Assembly: GCF_048007105.1 (NCBI RefSeq)
Contig: NZ_CP180352.1
Location: 248,001-312,000, forward strand
Direction: 5' to 3'
DNA from: Minwuia sp048007105
Lineage (GTDB): Bacteria > Pseudomonadota > Alphaproteobacteria > Minwuiales > Minwuiaceae
DNA: 64,000 nt
In this document: in pieces, positions 37,226-45,993 of the stretch
Position numbering within the stretch: the first letter of the stretch is position 1
How the letters are laid out: each line of letters opens with the position of its first letter
Program-made: the position numbers and the translations under genes
The notes under the pieces: model-generated
Seen by the model: only the letters and a program-made list of their open reading frames with translations
Databases searched by the model: none
Told to the model about the DNA's origin: nothing

Positions 37226-39106
37226 CTAGGCCTCTTCCAGCTTCTCGGCGGCTTCCATCCAGCGCAGCTCCGCGGCCTCGATGGCCTGTTCGGCCAGCGC
37301 CTTCAGCTTGCCGAGTTCGGCCAGTTTCTCCGGCGGACCGTCATAGACCTTCGGATCCTGCAGCTTCACCTCGATTCGCCTGATCTGGGCATTGAGCCGT
37401 TCGATCTGGGTCTCGGCTTCCTGCATGGCCTTGCGAACGGGCGCGAGTTCCGCGCGGGCCTCTGCCTTCTTCTTGCGCTCGTCGCGTCTGTTCGGCTTCG
37501 CCGCGACATCACCGTCCGGCGTCGGCTTGCGGGCCGCCTCGGCGGCATCGGCCAGCGCAAGTCGCTTGTAGTCGTCCATGTCACCGTCGAAATTCCGCAC
37601 CGTCCGGTCGCTGACCAGCCAGAGACGATCGGCCACGCTCTCGACCAGATGGCTGTCATGGCTGACCAGAATGACGGCGCCGGGATAGTCGTTCAGCGAC
37701 TGGACCAGCGCCTCGCGGCTGTCGATGTCGAGGTGGTTGGTCGGTTCGTCCAGGATGATCATGTGCGGCTCGCCCTGCGCCATCAGGCAGAGCGCAAGCC
37801 GCGATTTTTCGCCGCCCGAGAGCTCGGCCGCCGGCGTCTCGACACGCTTGTGGTCCAGCCCGAACCCGTCCAGCTTCGAGCGGAGATCGGCTTCCTTGTC
37901 GTAGGGGCGCAGTTGGCGCAGATGCTGGATCGCGTTCTCGCGTGGGTTCAGATCCTCGATCTGGTGCTGGGCGAAGAAGCCGATCTTCAGCTTCGAGGAG
38001 CGCCGCACCTGCCCGCTCTCGGCCTGCAGCCGCCCGGCGATCAGCTTGGCCAGCGTCGACTTGCCGTTGCCGTTCGCGCCCAGCAGCGCGATGCGGTCAT
38101 CCTCGTCGATCCTGAGACTGATCTTGCGCAGGACCGGATTGCCCGGATCGTAGCCGACATCGACCTCGTCCAGCGTGATGACAGGCGGCGAAAGTTTCGA
38201 AGGCTCGGTGAAAGGAAAGCGTGGCGCACGGGCGTCCACGACAGCTGCAACCGGTTCCATCTTCGCCAGCATCTTCAGCCGGCTCTGCGCCTGCCTGGCC
38301 TTGGAAGCCTTGTAGCGGAAGCGGTCGACGAAGGACTGGATACGGGCGCGTTCGGCGGACTGCTTCGCCGCCAGTTCGACCTGGTGACGCTGCGCCGTCC
38401 GGCGACGCTCCTCGAAATTGTCGTAGCCGCCCGGATAGAGCGTCAGCTTCATCTGGTCGAGATGCAGGATATCGGTGACCGCGCGGTTGAGCAGGTCGCG
38501 GTCATGGCTGACGATGACGACCGTGTGCGGATACTTCTGCAGGAAGGTCTCGAGCCAGAGCGTCGCTTCGAGATCGAGATGGTTGGTCGGTTCGTCCAGC
38601 AGCAGGATCTCGGGCTCGGCGAACAATGCCGCCGCCAGCGCGATGCGCATGCGCCAGCCGCCGGAGAAGTCATTGCAGGGCGCCGTCTGACGGTCCGAGT
38701 GAATGCCCAGGCCGTCCAGGATCGCGGCGGCGCGCGACGGCGCGGCGTGAGCATCGATGTCGGTCAGGCGGGTCTGGATTTCCGCAATGCGGTGCGGATC
38801 GGTCGCCGTCTCTGCCTCGGCCAGCAGGCTGGCGCGTTCCCGGTCCGCGTCGAGCACGGCCTCGATCGCCGGCTTGGAGCCGGCCGGAGCCTCCTGCGCC
38901 ACCGTGCCGATCTTTGCGCCGCGCGGAATCTCGACTTCGCCGGACTCCATCGCCACCTCGCCCAGGATCGCGCGCAGCAGCGTCGTCTTGCCGGTACCGT
39001 TCGGGCCGACAAGGCCGACGCGGTGCCCTGTCGGAATGCGCGCGCCAGCGCCCTCCAGCAGCAGGCGGCCGGCGATGCGGACGGTGATGTCATCCAGGAT
39101 CAGCAT
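37226..39106 (-). CDS. ABC-F family ATPase (YheS/Uup-like)
   Basis: Soluble protein of 626 residues with two ABC domains and no membrane part, expected to act on ribosomes or translation. The first domain has LVGPNGTGKTTLLRAIL and the signature FSGGWRMRIALAAALF. The second has LLGANGNGKSTLAKLI and LSGGEKSRLALCLMAQ with LDEPTNHLDIDS. The interdomain linker is charged (RRTAQRHQVELAAKQSAERA). A C-terminal coiled coil spans about residues 540-626 (RRDERKKKAEARAELAPVRK), as in YheS/Uup. Both ATP sites look intact. Confidence 0.92.
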   Translation of the reverse strand: MLILDDITVRIAGRLLLEGAGARIPTGHRVGLVGPNGTGKTTLLRAILGEVAMESGEVEIPRGAKIGTVAQEAPAGSKPAIEAVLDADRERASLLAEAETATDPHRIAEIQTRLTDIDAHAAPSRAAAILDGLGIHSDRQTAPCNDFSGGWRMRIALAAALFAEPEILLLDEPTNHLDLEATLWLETFLQKYPHTVVIVSHDRDLLNRAVTDILHLDQMKLTLYPGGYDNFEERRRTAQRHQVELAAKQSAERARIQSFVDRFRYKASKARQAQSRLKMLAKMEPVAAVVDARAPRFPFTEPSKLSPPVITLDEVDVGYDPGNPVLRKISLRIDEDDRIALLGANGNGKSTLAKLIAGRLQAESGQVRRSSKLKIGFFAQHQIEDLNPRENAIQHLRQLRPYDKEADLRSKLDGFGLDHKRVETPAAELSGGEKSRLALCLMAQGEPHMIILDEPTNHLDIDSREALVQSLNDYPGAVILVSHDSHLVESVADRLWLVSDRTVRNFDGDMDDYKRLALADAAEAARKPTPDGDVAAKPNRRDERKKKAEARAELAPVRKAMQEAETQIERLNAQIRRIEVKLQDPKVYDGPPEKLAELGKLKALAEQAIEAAELRWMEAAEKLEEA

Positions 39107-39283
39107 GGCCCGGGCTTATAGGACGGATGAGGCGGGAGTGAAATGCATCGCGGACAGGCCCGCCGCGATATCCGGCAGATCACGGTTGGCGGCGCGCGCC
39201 GCCGCCGCTATACACGCCGCGTCTTCATTGTGCGCTGCGGCGAAGGGCCGGGCGCGTCCCCAGAATCGCCGGAGGAAACTGAC

Positions 39284-39706
39284 ATGGCAACCGAACGTAC
39301 GCTCTCCATCATCAAGCCCGATGCGACCCGCCGGAACCTGACCGGCAAGGTCAACGCCATGATCGAGGATGCCGGCCTGCGCATCATCGCCCAGCGCCGC
39401 ATCAAGCTGAGCCGCGAGGCCGCCGAGGGCTTCTACGCCGTGCACAAGGAGCGTCCCTTCTTCGGTTCGCTGTGCGATTTCATGACCTCGGGTCCGGTCG
39501 TCGTGCAGGCGCTGGAGGGCGACAACGCCATTGCCAGGTACCGCGAAGTGATGGGCAAGACCAATCCGGCCGAGGCCGACGAGGGCACCATCCGCAAGGC
39601 CTTCGCCGAGTCCATCGAAGCCAATTCGGTGCACGGTTCCGACAGCCCCGAGAACGCCGCCATCGAGATCGCCTACTTCTTCTCGTCGCTCGACATCACC
39701 GGCTGA
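39284..39706 (+). CDS. ndk: Nucleoside diphosphate kinase
   Basis: Balances nucleoside triphosphate pools. The 140 residues begin ATERTLSIIKPDATRRNLTG. The phospho-histidine is in SIEANSVHGSDSPENAAIEI, in the family's N-x-x-H-G-S-D context. GGAGGAA lies eight bases before ATG 39284. A strong terminator follows 28 bases after the stop. Confidence 0.98.
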   Translation: MATERTLSIIKPDATRRNLTGKVNAMIEDAGLRIIAQRRIKLSREAAEGFYAVHKERPFFGSLCDFMTSGPVVVQALEGDNAIARYREVMGKTNPAEADEGTIRKAFAESIEANSVHGSDSPENAAIEIAYFFSSLDITG

Positions 39707-39733
39707 CGCGCCCGGCATCGCCGTCACTCAACC

Positions 39734-39765
39734 AGCCCTTGCGCCATCGGCGCAGGGGCTTTTTG
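39734..39765 (+). terminator. Rho-independent terminator of ndk
   Basis: AGCCCTTGCGCC pairs with GGCGCAGGGGCT over 12 bases (one G-T pair) around the loop ATC, followed directly by TTTTTG. It ends only nine bases before the start codon of the FIST-domain gene. Confidence 0.88.
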
Positions 39766-39773
39766 ATGGGCGC

Positions 39774-40871
39774 ATGTCAGCCGACGGCACCACATTCGCG
39801 TATGGCTATGGCGCCGACCGGGACTGGCGCAACGCTGCGGCTGCATGCCTGGACATGCTGGACGAGAACCTGCCACCCGAGGGCGTCGGCTTCATCTACC
39901 TGTCGGATTACTTCGCGCCGGTCGCCCGGGACATTCTGACCGTCCTGCGCGGCCGCACCGGTATCGACCACTGGGTCGGCGCCGCCGGCATCGGCATCTC
40001 GGCCGGGCGGCAGCAGATCTTCGACACGCCGGCGCTGGCCGCCATGGTGGCCGGTTGGCCCCGCGACCGGTTCGCGGTTCTGGACGGCCCCGACGCCGCA
40101 CCGCCGGCCTTCGATCCCTGGTTCGGAATCCTGCACGGCAATCCGCAGACGCCGGACCTGCCCGAGGCGATCGCCGACTTCGCCGACCGGATCGGCGGCT
40201 ACTGGGTCGGCGGTCTGGCGGCGTCGCGCGGGCCGCATCCGATGATCGCCCGCGGCATTTCCGATGCCGCCGTCTCCGGCGTCGTGCTGTCGCCTGAGAT
40301 CGAGGTGGCGACATCGCTCTCCCAGGGCTGCACGCCCATCGGGCCCGAGCACGAAATCACGAAGGCGGAAGACAACGTCATCATCGAACTCGACGGCCGC
40401 AACGCCTTCGAGGTCTTCGCCGAGGAGATCGGCGACATCCTGGCCCGCAACCTGAACCGCGTGCCCGGCTTCATCTTCGCCGGCCTGCCGGTCGCCGGGG
40501 CGGACACCGCCGACTACCTCGTCCGCGACATCGTCGGGCTGGACCCGCAATACGGCGCGGTCGGCATCGGCGCCGAGGCGGTGGTCGGCAGCCGGATCAT
40601 GTTCTGCCGCCGCGACGGCGCCACCGCCACCGAGGACATGGGGGCGATGCTGGAACGGCTGGAGAAGCGGCTCGGCGGCAAGACGCCGAAGGCCGGCCTC
40701 TACTATTCCTGCCTGGGGCGCGGGCCGAACATGTTCGAGGACAGCCGCACCGAACTCGACATGATCGCCGAGCGCTTCGGCGACCTGCCGCTGACCGGGT
40801 TCTTCTGCAACGGCGAGATCTCCAACGCGCGGCTCTATACCTATACCGGCGTGCTCTCCCTTTTCCTCTGA
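39774..40871 (+). CDS. FIST-domain sensory protein
   Basis: Cytoplasmic protein of 365 residues with FIST N and FIST C domains, thought to bind small ligands such as amino acids for signalling. The N part runs from about residue 20 (LDMLDENLPPEGVGFIYLSD, then IDHWVGAAGIGISAGR) to about 195. The C part includes YDLV-like segments and the closing GLYYSCLGRGPNMFEDSRTE and TGFFCNGEISNARLYTYTGV, where the FCNGEI motif is typical. No output domain is attached. The start follows the ndk terminator so closely that expression must come from read-through or from a promoter inside that hairpin region. Confidence 0.85.
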   Translation: MSADGTTFAYGYGADRDWRNAAAACLDMLDENLPPEGVGFIYLSDYFAPVARDILTVLRGRTGIDHWVGAAGIGISAGRQQIFDTPALAAMVAGWPRDRFAVLDGPDAAPPAFDPWFGILHGNPQTPDLPEAIADFADRIGGYWVGGLAASRGPHPMIARGISDAAVSGVVLSPEIEVATSLSQGCTPIGPEHEITKAEDNVIIELDGRNAFEVFAEEIGDILARNLNRVPGFIFAGLPVAGADTADYLVRDIVGLDPQYGAVGIGAEAVVGSRIMFCRRDGATATEDMGAMLERLEKRLGGKTPKAGLYYSCLGRGPNMFEDSRTELDMIAERFGDLPLTGFFCNGEISNARLYTYTGVLSLFL

Positions 40872-40918
40872 CCGCGTCCGGGCGACACTGCCTCCTGACA
40901 ACCGCAAGGGAGGCGGAC

Positions 40919-41338
40919 ATGGCGGAACAGGCGACCGCGAAAGAACGGAAGATCGGCCCCACCATCAACGGATCGACCTATGTCGATCCGGCAGCGATGG
41001 ACTGGCGGCCCAGCCAGTTCGAAGGCATCCAGATCAAGGTGCTCTACGAGAACAGGGAAGCGGGCGAGATGACCTGCCTGCTGAGATGGGAACCCGGCGC
41101 GACCCTGCCCTTCCACAAGCATCCGGAGATCGAGCAGTCCTTCGTGCTCGAGGGCTCCTTCTACGACCATGACGGTATCGCGCGGGCCGGGGAGTATGTC
41201 TGGCGCAAGCCGGGCTCGTTCCACGAGACCCGTTCGGACGAGGGCTGCGTGATCCTGGCGATCTACCGCAAGCCGAACATCTTCAGGAACACCGCCGGTT
41301 TCCACGACGATCCGGCGCAGAAGGGTTTCGAGGACTAA
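40919..41338 (+). CDS. Cupin-domain protein, ChrR-like
   Basis: Single cupin of 139 residues. The metal-binding motif is LPFHKHPEIEQSFVLEGSF (H-x-H-x5-E), with the second motif in KPGSFHETRSDEG. It resembles the anti-sigma ChrR cupin domain but lacks the zinc-binding helical part, so it is more likely an enzyme or a small-molecule binder. GGGAGGCGG precedes the ATG. It lies 48 bases after the FIST gene and may be in the same transcript. Confidence 0.82.
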   Translation: MAEQATAKERKIGPTINGSTYVDPAAMDWRPSQFEGIQIKVLYENREAGEMTCLLRWEPGATLPFHKHPEIEQSFVLEGSFYDHDGIARAGEYVWRKPGSFHETRSDEGCVILAIYRKPNIFRNTAGFHDDPAQKGFED

Positions 41339-41363
41339 CTGACGACAGCGAACCGCCCATGCG

Positions 41364-41471
41364 GTCATGCCCGATCGAGCGGAGCGAGACTCGGGCATCC
41401 GGTTGAAACATCGGACTCGCGGCGAAGCCGCTCCGGACCCCCGCGCGCCGCTCTGCGGCGACGGGGGTGAC
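41364..41471. repeat. Modular palindromic repeat, type 2 copy 1
   Basis: Three palindromes in order: CATGCCCGA...TCGGGCATC, GCGGC-GAA-GCCGC, and GGACCCCCG...CGGGGGTGAC. The same three modules occur on the opposite strand at 45994-46078, with only loops and fillers differing. It fills the gap between the cupin gene and the crotonase gene, which converge. Confidence 0.75.
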
Positions 41472-41513
41472 CCGTTTGGCGAAAGCGACGAACCGATGAC
41501 GGCGGGCGGGCGA

Positions 41514-42293
41514 TCAGCCCCGCGGGCCCCAGTCCGGCTTGCGCTTCTCGGCGAAGGCGGCGAGGCCTTCCTCGAAATCGTCGGTTTCGGCCAGGGCGCA
41601 CATCATCTCGACCTGCGCGGCGACGCTGCGCCGGTAGTCGAGATCCTGCGCCCGCCAGAAGGCGAGACGCCCGATCCGCATGGCCGTCGGTGACTTGGCG
41701 GCGAAGGTGCGGCCCAGTTCCAGCGCCTTCTCCATCAACTGCTCATGCGGCACGACGTGGTTGACCAGTCCCATTTCCTTCGCGCGCTCGGGCCCGAAAC
41801 TCTCGCCAGTCAGCAGCAGTTCGAAGGCGCGGTGCCGGCCGATCACAGCCGGCAGATGCGCGAAATGGATGGCCGGCAGCACGCCGACATTGATCTCGGG
41901 ATAACCGAGATCCGCGCGCTCCGAGGCGACGATCACGTCGCAGGTGATCGACAGCGACATGCCGGCGCCGCGGGCGACGCCGTTGACCGCGGCGATGGTC
42001 GGCTTGGTCAGCTTCGCCTGAACGTCCAGCGTGTCGAGGTAGAAGCGGTTCAGGAACTTCCGCATTCCCTCGGCGCCCGAACCGCGGATCATCTTCAGGT
42101 CCATGCCGGCGCAGTACATGCCGTCGAGGCCGCTGGTCAGCACGATGGCGCCGACATCCGGGTCGGCGTCGGCGCGGCGGAAGGCATCGTGGATGGCGTC
42201 GATCATCTCGAAATCGACGGCGTTCACCGGCGCGCGGTGCATCTCGATGACCGCAACCGGTCCCTCAAGGCGATAGGTGATGCGCTCGCTCAC
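41514..42293 (-). CDS. Enoyl-CoA hydratase/isomerase family protein
   Basis: Crotonase of 259 residues. Oxyanion-hole regions are GMYCAGMDLKMIRG and NGVARGAGMSLSI. The second catalytic glutamate is kept in GYPEINVGVLPA, but the first usual position (helix after GAG) lacks one. This suggests isomerase or related chemistry rather than classical hydration. It is the last gene of a three-gene acyl-CoA operon and overlaps the acyl-CoA dehydrogenase gene by four bases. Confidence 0.88.
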   Translation of the reverse strand: MSERITYRLEGPVAVIEMHRAPVNAVDFEMIDAIHDAFRRADADPDVGAIVLTSGLDGMYCAGMDLKMIRGSGAEGMRKFLNRFYLDTLDVQAKLTKPTIAAVNGVARGAGMSLSITCDVIVASERADLGYPEINVGVLPAIHFAHLPAVIGRHRAFELLLTGESFGPERAKEMGLVNHVVPHEQLMEKALELGRTFAAKSPTAMRIGRLAFWRAQDLDYRRSVAAQVEMMCALAETDDFEEGLAAFAEKRKPDWGPRG

Positions 42294-43486
42294 AGCCCGA
42301 GCACCGCCTTTGCCAGCACCCCGCGCTGCACCTCTGAGGTGCCGCCGGCAATGGTGTAGCCGCGGTGGTGCTGCTGGCCGGAGGTGATGCCGACCGCGTA
42401 GCCCGGCCCGACGGGCATCTGGTTCTCACCGCCGAACAGGTAGCCCTTGTGGTCCGGTGCGCCGTAATAGCCGATGGCGCGGTAAAGCAGTTCGTCGAAA
42501 TCCTGGACCATGTGGCTGCCCAGCAGCTTGGTCATCGACGGTTCCGCCCCGACCCGCCCGCCGGCATCGGCCTCGGCGAGGATGCGCAGCGACGTCATTT
42601 CCAGCGCCTTCAGCCGCGTTTCCAGGCTGGCGACCTGCATGGAGACCTCGGGATCCTCGATCAGCGGACGGCCGTCGGCGACTTCCTCGCCGCAGACTTC
42701 CTTGACGATGGAGAGGATGCGCGTGTTCTCGGACACGCGGGAGACGAACAGCCGCTCGTCGCCCAACAGCTTCTTCGCCACCGTCCAGCCCTGGTTTTCC
42801 TTGCCCAGGATGCCGGTGACCGGGACGCGGACGTCGTCGAAGGTGACGATGTTCCAGAGCCGCCGGCCGTTGAGCGCGATCAGCGGTTTCACCTCGACGC
42901 CGGGGCTGTCCATCTCGATCAGCAGGAAGCTGATGCCTTCCTGCTTCTTCACATCCGGGTCGGTCCGGACCAGGCAGAAGATGTGGGTGGCGATGTCGGC
43001 GGCGCTGGTCCAGATCTTGGAGCCGTTGACGACATAGTGGTCGCCGTCGCGCACCGCCCGCGTCTTCACCCCGGCCAGATCGGAGCCCGCCTCGGGCTCG
43101 GAATAGCCCTGGCACCACCAGTGTTCGTCCGAGAGGATCTTCGGCAGGTAGTATTCCTTCTGCTCCGGCCGGCCGAAAGCGATCATCGCCGGGCCGAGCA
43201 TCTGGAAGTTGAAGGCCATCGCAGCGGGTGCATGGGCGAGCCGGCATTCCATGTCGAAGATGTGCCGCTGCATGATCGAGAATCCGGCGCCGCCGACCTC
43301 CTTCGGCCAGTTGGGCGCCAGCCAGCCCTTCTCCCGCAGGATCGCATGCCAGCGGAGCTGGTCCGGCTTCTTCACCACCAGCCCCAGCTTCACCTTCTCG
43401 GCGATGTCGGCGGGCAGTTCGGACGCCAGCCATTCGCGCACCTCGTCGCGGAAGGCCTCGTCCTTCCGGCTCAGGGACAGGTCCAT
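42290..43486 (-). CDS. Acyl-CoA dehydrogenase
   Basis: FAD enzyme of 398 residues that makes enoyl-CoA. Domain order is the usual one: helical N-terminus, the beta domain with CQGYSEPEAGSDLAGVKTRA and VNGSKIWTSAADIATHIFCL, then the helical C-terminus. The end HHRGYTIAGGTSEVQRGVLA replaces the usual EGT motif with GGT, so the catalytic base probably lies elsewhere, as in the FadE-type dehydrogenases of actinobacterial sterol or terpenoid pathways. It lies between two crotonase genes with a four-base gap and a four-base overlap. Confidence 0.9.
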   Translation of the reverse strand: MDLSLSRKDEAFRDEVREWLASELPADIAEKVKLGLVVKKPDQLRWHAILREKGWLAPNWPKEVGGAGFSIMQRHIFDMECRLAHAPAAMAFNFQMLGPAMIAFGRPEQKEYYLPKILSDEHWWCQGYSEPEAGSDLAGVKTRAVRDGDHYVVNGSKIWTSAADIATHIFCLVRTDPDVKKQEGISFLLIEMDSPGVEVKPLIALNGRRLWNIVTFDDVRVPVTGILGKENQGWTVAKKLLGDERLFVSRVSENTRILSIVKEVCGEEVADGRPLIEDPEVSMQVASLETRLKALEMTSLRILAEADAGGRVGAEPSMTKLLGSHMVQDFDELLYRAIGYYGAPDHKGYLFGGENQMPVGPGYAVGITSGQQHHRGYTIAGGTSEVQRGVLAKAVLGL

Positions 43487-43489
43487 CGG

Positions 43490-44317
43490 TCAGCCTCCGG
43501 TGAAACGCGGCGCGCGCTTTTCCTGCCAGGCGGCGATGCCCTCCTTGAAGTCGTCGGACTTCAGGGCGGTCTGCATCTCGGCCAGCGAGTCGTCCTGCGC
43601 CTCGTCCATGGACTGGATCAGCGAGCGCCAGACCAGTCCCTTGATCACGCGGGTGGAGCGCGGCGAGACCTCTTCGGCCAGCATCTTCGCATAGGCCTGC
43701 GCCTCCCCGAGCACGTCGCCGGCGGGCACCGCGCGGTCGACCAGCCCCATGCGCTCGGCCTCGTCGCCCTTCACCAGCCGCGCGGAATAGAGCAGATCCA
43801 GCGCCTTGGACGGGCCGACAATGCGCGGCAGCAGCCAGGCGAGGCCGTACTCCGCGACAAGGCCCCGCCTGGCGAAGGCCGTCCCCAGCTTCGCCTCGGC
43901 CGCGCAGATCCGGTAGTCGCTGTAGAGCGCCATCACCAGCCCGACACCCACCGCCGCACCGTTCACGGCGGCGATGACCGGCTTCGGCACCGTGGTCATC
44001 CAGGCGTATTTGGCCGCGTAACCTGCCGGGAGATCGATACCGCCCTCGATGGCTCCGTCGACCGGCAGCGGCTCGGCCTCGCGCGCCCCGCCGGCCGCCG
44101 TGTTCGACAGCCGCGCGACGTCCGCGCCGGCGCAGAAGCCGCGGCCTGCGCCGGTCAGCACGATGGCCTTCACCGCCGTGTCGTCGCTGGCGGCCTGCAT
44201 CGCCGCCCGGATCTCGCCGTTCATCACCGGCGTCATGGCGTTCATCCTGTCGGGCCGGTTCATGGTGACCGTCGCGACGCCGTCCGCCACATCATAGAGA
44301 ATCTGCTCGTAAGCCAT
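43490..44317 (-). CDS. Enoyl-CoA hydratase/isomerase family protein
   Basis: Crotonase of 275 residues and first gene of the acyl-CoA operon. Motifs are GRGFCAGADVARLSN and NGAAVGVGLVMALYSDYRIC for the oxyanion hole, and ARRGLVAEYGLAWLLPRIVG with a glutamate at the second acid/base position. ATG 44317 follows GGGGAGGGCCGG; the upstream in-frame codon at 44341 is less suited. With the dehydrogenase and second crotonase it could form a short beta-oxidation-like sequence for a specialised acyl-CoA. Confidence 0.89.
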   Translation of the reverse strand: MAYEQILYDVADGVATVTMNRPDRMNAMTPVMNGEIRAAMQAASDDTAVKAIVLTGAGRGFCAGADVARLSNTAAGGAREAEPLPVDGAIEGGIDLPAGYAAKYAWMTTVPKPVIAAVNGAAVGVGLVMALYSDYRICAAEAKLGTAFARRGLVAEYGLAWLLPRIVGPSKALDLLYSARLVKGDEAERMGLVDRAVPAGDVLGEAQAYAKMLAEEVSPRSTRVIKGLVWRSLIQSMDEAQDDSLAEMQTALKSDDFKEGIAAWQEKRAPRFTGG

Positions 44318-44427
44318 CCGGCCCTCCCCAGACCAATGCACTTGAATTAATTGCGGCGACTATAGGGGGGAAGGATGGACGGGGGAAGGGGTGTGCAACG
44401 CGTCAAATTCTGACCTAACCTGGTCTC

Positions 44428-45267
44428 ATGGCCGAGGGAGATTGGAGCGACGAGGAGAACGATGCCATTGTGGCGGACTACTTCGACATGCTCTCCGACG
44501 ATCTGGCAGGGCGCCGCTACAATAAAGCTGAGCACAATCGTAGACTGCAAGGCGCTATCGACAGACGCCGAGCGTCCATCGAATTCAAGCATCGCAACAT
44601 CAGCGCCGTCATGGACGGTTTCGGACAGCCCTTTCTGACCGGGTATCTACCGGCAGACAATTATCAGAGTTCGTTAGAAGATGCCGTCGCTCGCTGGTTC
44701 GAAGTAAATCCCAGCTGGGACGCATTGGCGCTCTCATCTGCTTCGCCAAACACCTCCACGCTGTACGAAGACCCAATAATGTTCATTGGAACGCCTCCGA
44801 CGAAGCGCAACAGCGGGCCAACAAAGGCGGACCTTTTGAAGATGGCCACGGCGCAGAAATACGATGTGGCTGAACGTGATGAGCGCAACCGATCTCTTGG
44901 CAGAGCGGGAGAGGAAAGGGTGCTCCATCACGAGCGTGCGCTCTTGAAGCAAAGCGGACGGCCCGATCTGGCGGATATCGTTCGTTGGGTGTCGGAAGTC
45001 GACGGTGACGGCGCTGGGTACGATATCGCCAGTTTCGAACCGGATGGGCGAGACCGCTTGATCGAGGTGAAGACGACCAATGGCTGGGACCGAACGCCGT
45101 TCTACATAAGCCGAAACGAATACAGCGTTGCAGATGAGAACAGGGAATCGTGGTGTCTCGTCCGCGTCTGGAACTTCGCCCGGTCCCCAAGAGCCTTCGA
45201 AATCCGCCCGCCACTGGAAGCTCATGTCGAACTCACCCCAACCAGCTTCCGGGCCGCACTTCTCTGA
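44428..45267 (+). CDS. DUF3883-type protein with PD-(D/E)XK-like nuclease core
   Basis: Protein of 279 residues. The C-terminal third contains GAGYDIASFEPDGRDRLIEVKTTNG, a D...E-x-K arrangement like restriction-type nucleases and typical of DUF3883. The N-terminal region (DWSDEENDAIVADYFDMLSD to about residue 60) and the middle (PPTKRNSGPTKADLLKMATA) are found in stand-alone DUF3883 proteins. Base use is visibly less GC-rich than the neighbours, and repeat elements lie on both sides within a few kb, which fits horizontal gain. Partner genes of a defence system are not seen, so it may be an orphan nuclease. Confidence 0.75.
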   Translation: MAEGDWSDEENDAIVADYFDMLSDDLAGRRYNKAEHNRRLQGAIDRRRASIEFKHRNISAVMDGFGQPFLTGYLPADNYQSSLEDAVARWFEVNPSWDALALSSASPNTSTLYEDPIMFIGTPPTKRNSGPTKADLLKMATAQKYDVAERDERNRSLGRAGEERVLHHERALLKQSGRPDLADIVRWVSEVDGDGAGYDIASFEPDGRDRLIEVKTTNGWDRTPFYISRNEYSVADENRESWCLVRVWNFARSPRAFEIRPPLEAHVELTPTSFRAALL

Positions 45268-45276
45268 TTGCTGGCT

Positions 45277-45376
45277 GACCGGATCCCCGAGTGACGCTTC
45301 GCGCCATCGGGGATGACCGCCTCCGACTGTCACCCCCCCCCCCCCGCCGAGCAACGCGAGCGCGGGGGTCCGGAAT
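45277..45376. repeat. Modular palindromic repeat, type 2 copy 2, permuted, with a 13-C run
   Basis: The hairpin GGATCCCCGA...TCGGGGATGAC comes first, then TGTCACCCCC...GCGGGGGTCCGGA. The same two modules occur in the opposite order in the copies at 41364 and 45994. The second module contains 13 consecutive C (45333-45345), a likely length-variable tract. Confidence 0.65.
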
Positions 45377-45482
45377 CTCGCACCCAGCTCAACGGAAACG
45401 CCGTGTTTCCAGTCCGGTTCGCGACGGCGCGGCGTTGGCGCGCTATAGTCACTGGCAGCAAACGAACACTGGGAGCGAAGCC

Positions 45483-45965
45483 ATGATCCGGGGCCTGCAC
45501 CACAATGCCTACCGCTGCCGCGACTCCGAGGAGACGCGCCGGTTCTACGAGGATTTCCTCGGCCTGCCTCTGGTCGGCTCGCTGAAGATCGGGGAGACCA
45601 AGTCCGGCCGGGCCGCCAACGCGCTGCACACTTTCTTCCAGATGGATGACGGCTCCTGCCTCGCCTTCTTCGAGGAGCCCGGCGAGCCGTTCGAATTCAA
45701 GGACCAGCGCGATTTCGACCTGCACATTGCGCTCGAGATCCCGCATGACCAGCTGGAGCCCTGGATGCAGAAGGGCAAGGACGCCGGTATCGAGACACGC
45801 GGCGTCTCCGACCACGGCTTCATCGACAGCATCTATTTCCGCGACCCCAACGGCTATGTCATCGAGCTGACGGGCAAGCGGCCCGGCCACGACGCGGCGC
45901 TGGATCCGGCGCAGAACGGGGCGCGGACCATTCTGGACGACTGGCAGCAGAGCAAGGCGTCGTAG
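45483..45965 (+). CDS. VOC/glyoxalase-family protein
   Basis: Small metal-binding protein of 160 residues in the vicinal oxygen chelate fold. Metal ligands are likely the histidine in MIRGLHHNAYRCRDSEETRR, the histidine in FDLHIALEIPHDQ and the glutamate in FRDPNGYVIELTGKR. Members are lyases, dioxygenases or resistance proteins; the reaction is not readable. ATG 45483 follows GGGAGCG. The open frame extends back to 45291 through repeat sequence, which is not coding. Confidence 0.85.
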   Translation: MIRGLHHNAYRCRDSEETRRFYEDFLGLPLVGSLKIGETKSGRAANALHTFFQMDDGSCLAFFEEPGEPFEFKDQRDFDLHIALEIPHDQLEPWMQKGKDAGIETRGVSDHGFIDSIYFRDPNGYVIELTGKRPGHDAALDPAQNGARTILDDWQQSKAS

Positions 45966-45993
45966 GGTTTCGATTCGCCGTTGCGCTCGTGCT

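Noticed and set aside
45333..45345. 13-C run as a phase-variation switch
   Set aside because: It lies inside an intergenic repeat, about 140 bases before the VOC start and not in any reading frame or between promoter boxes that I can identify.
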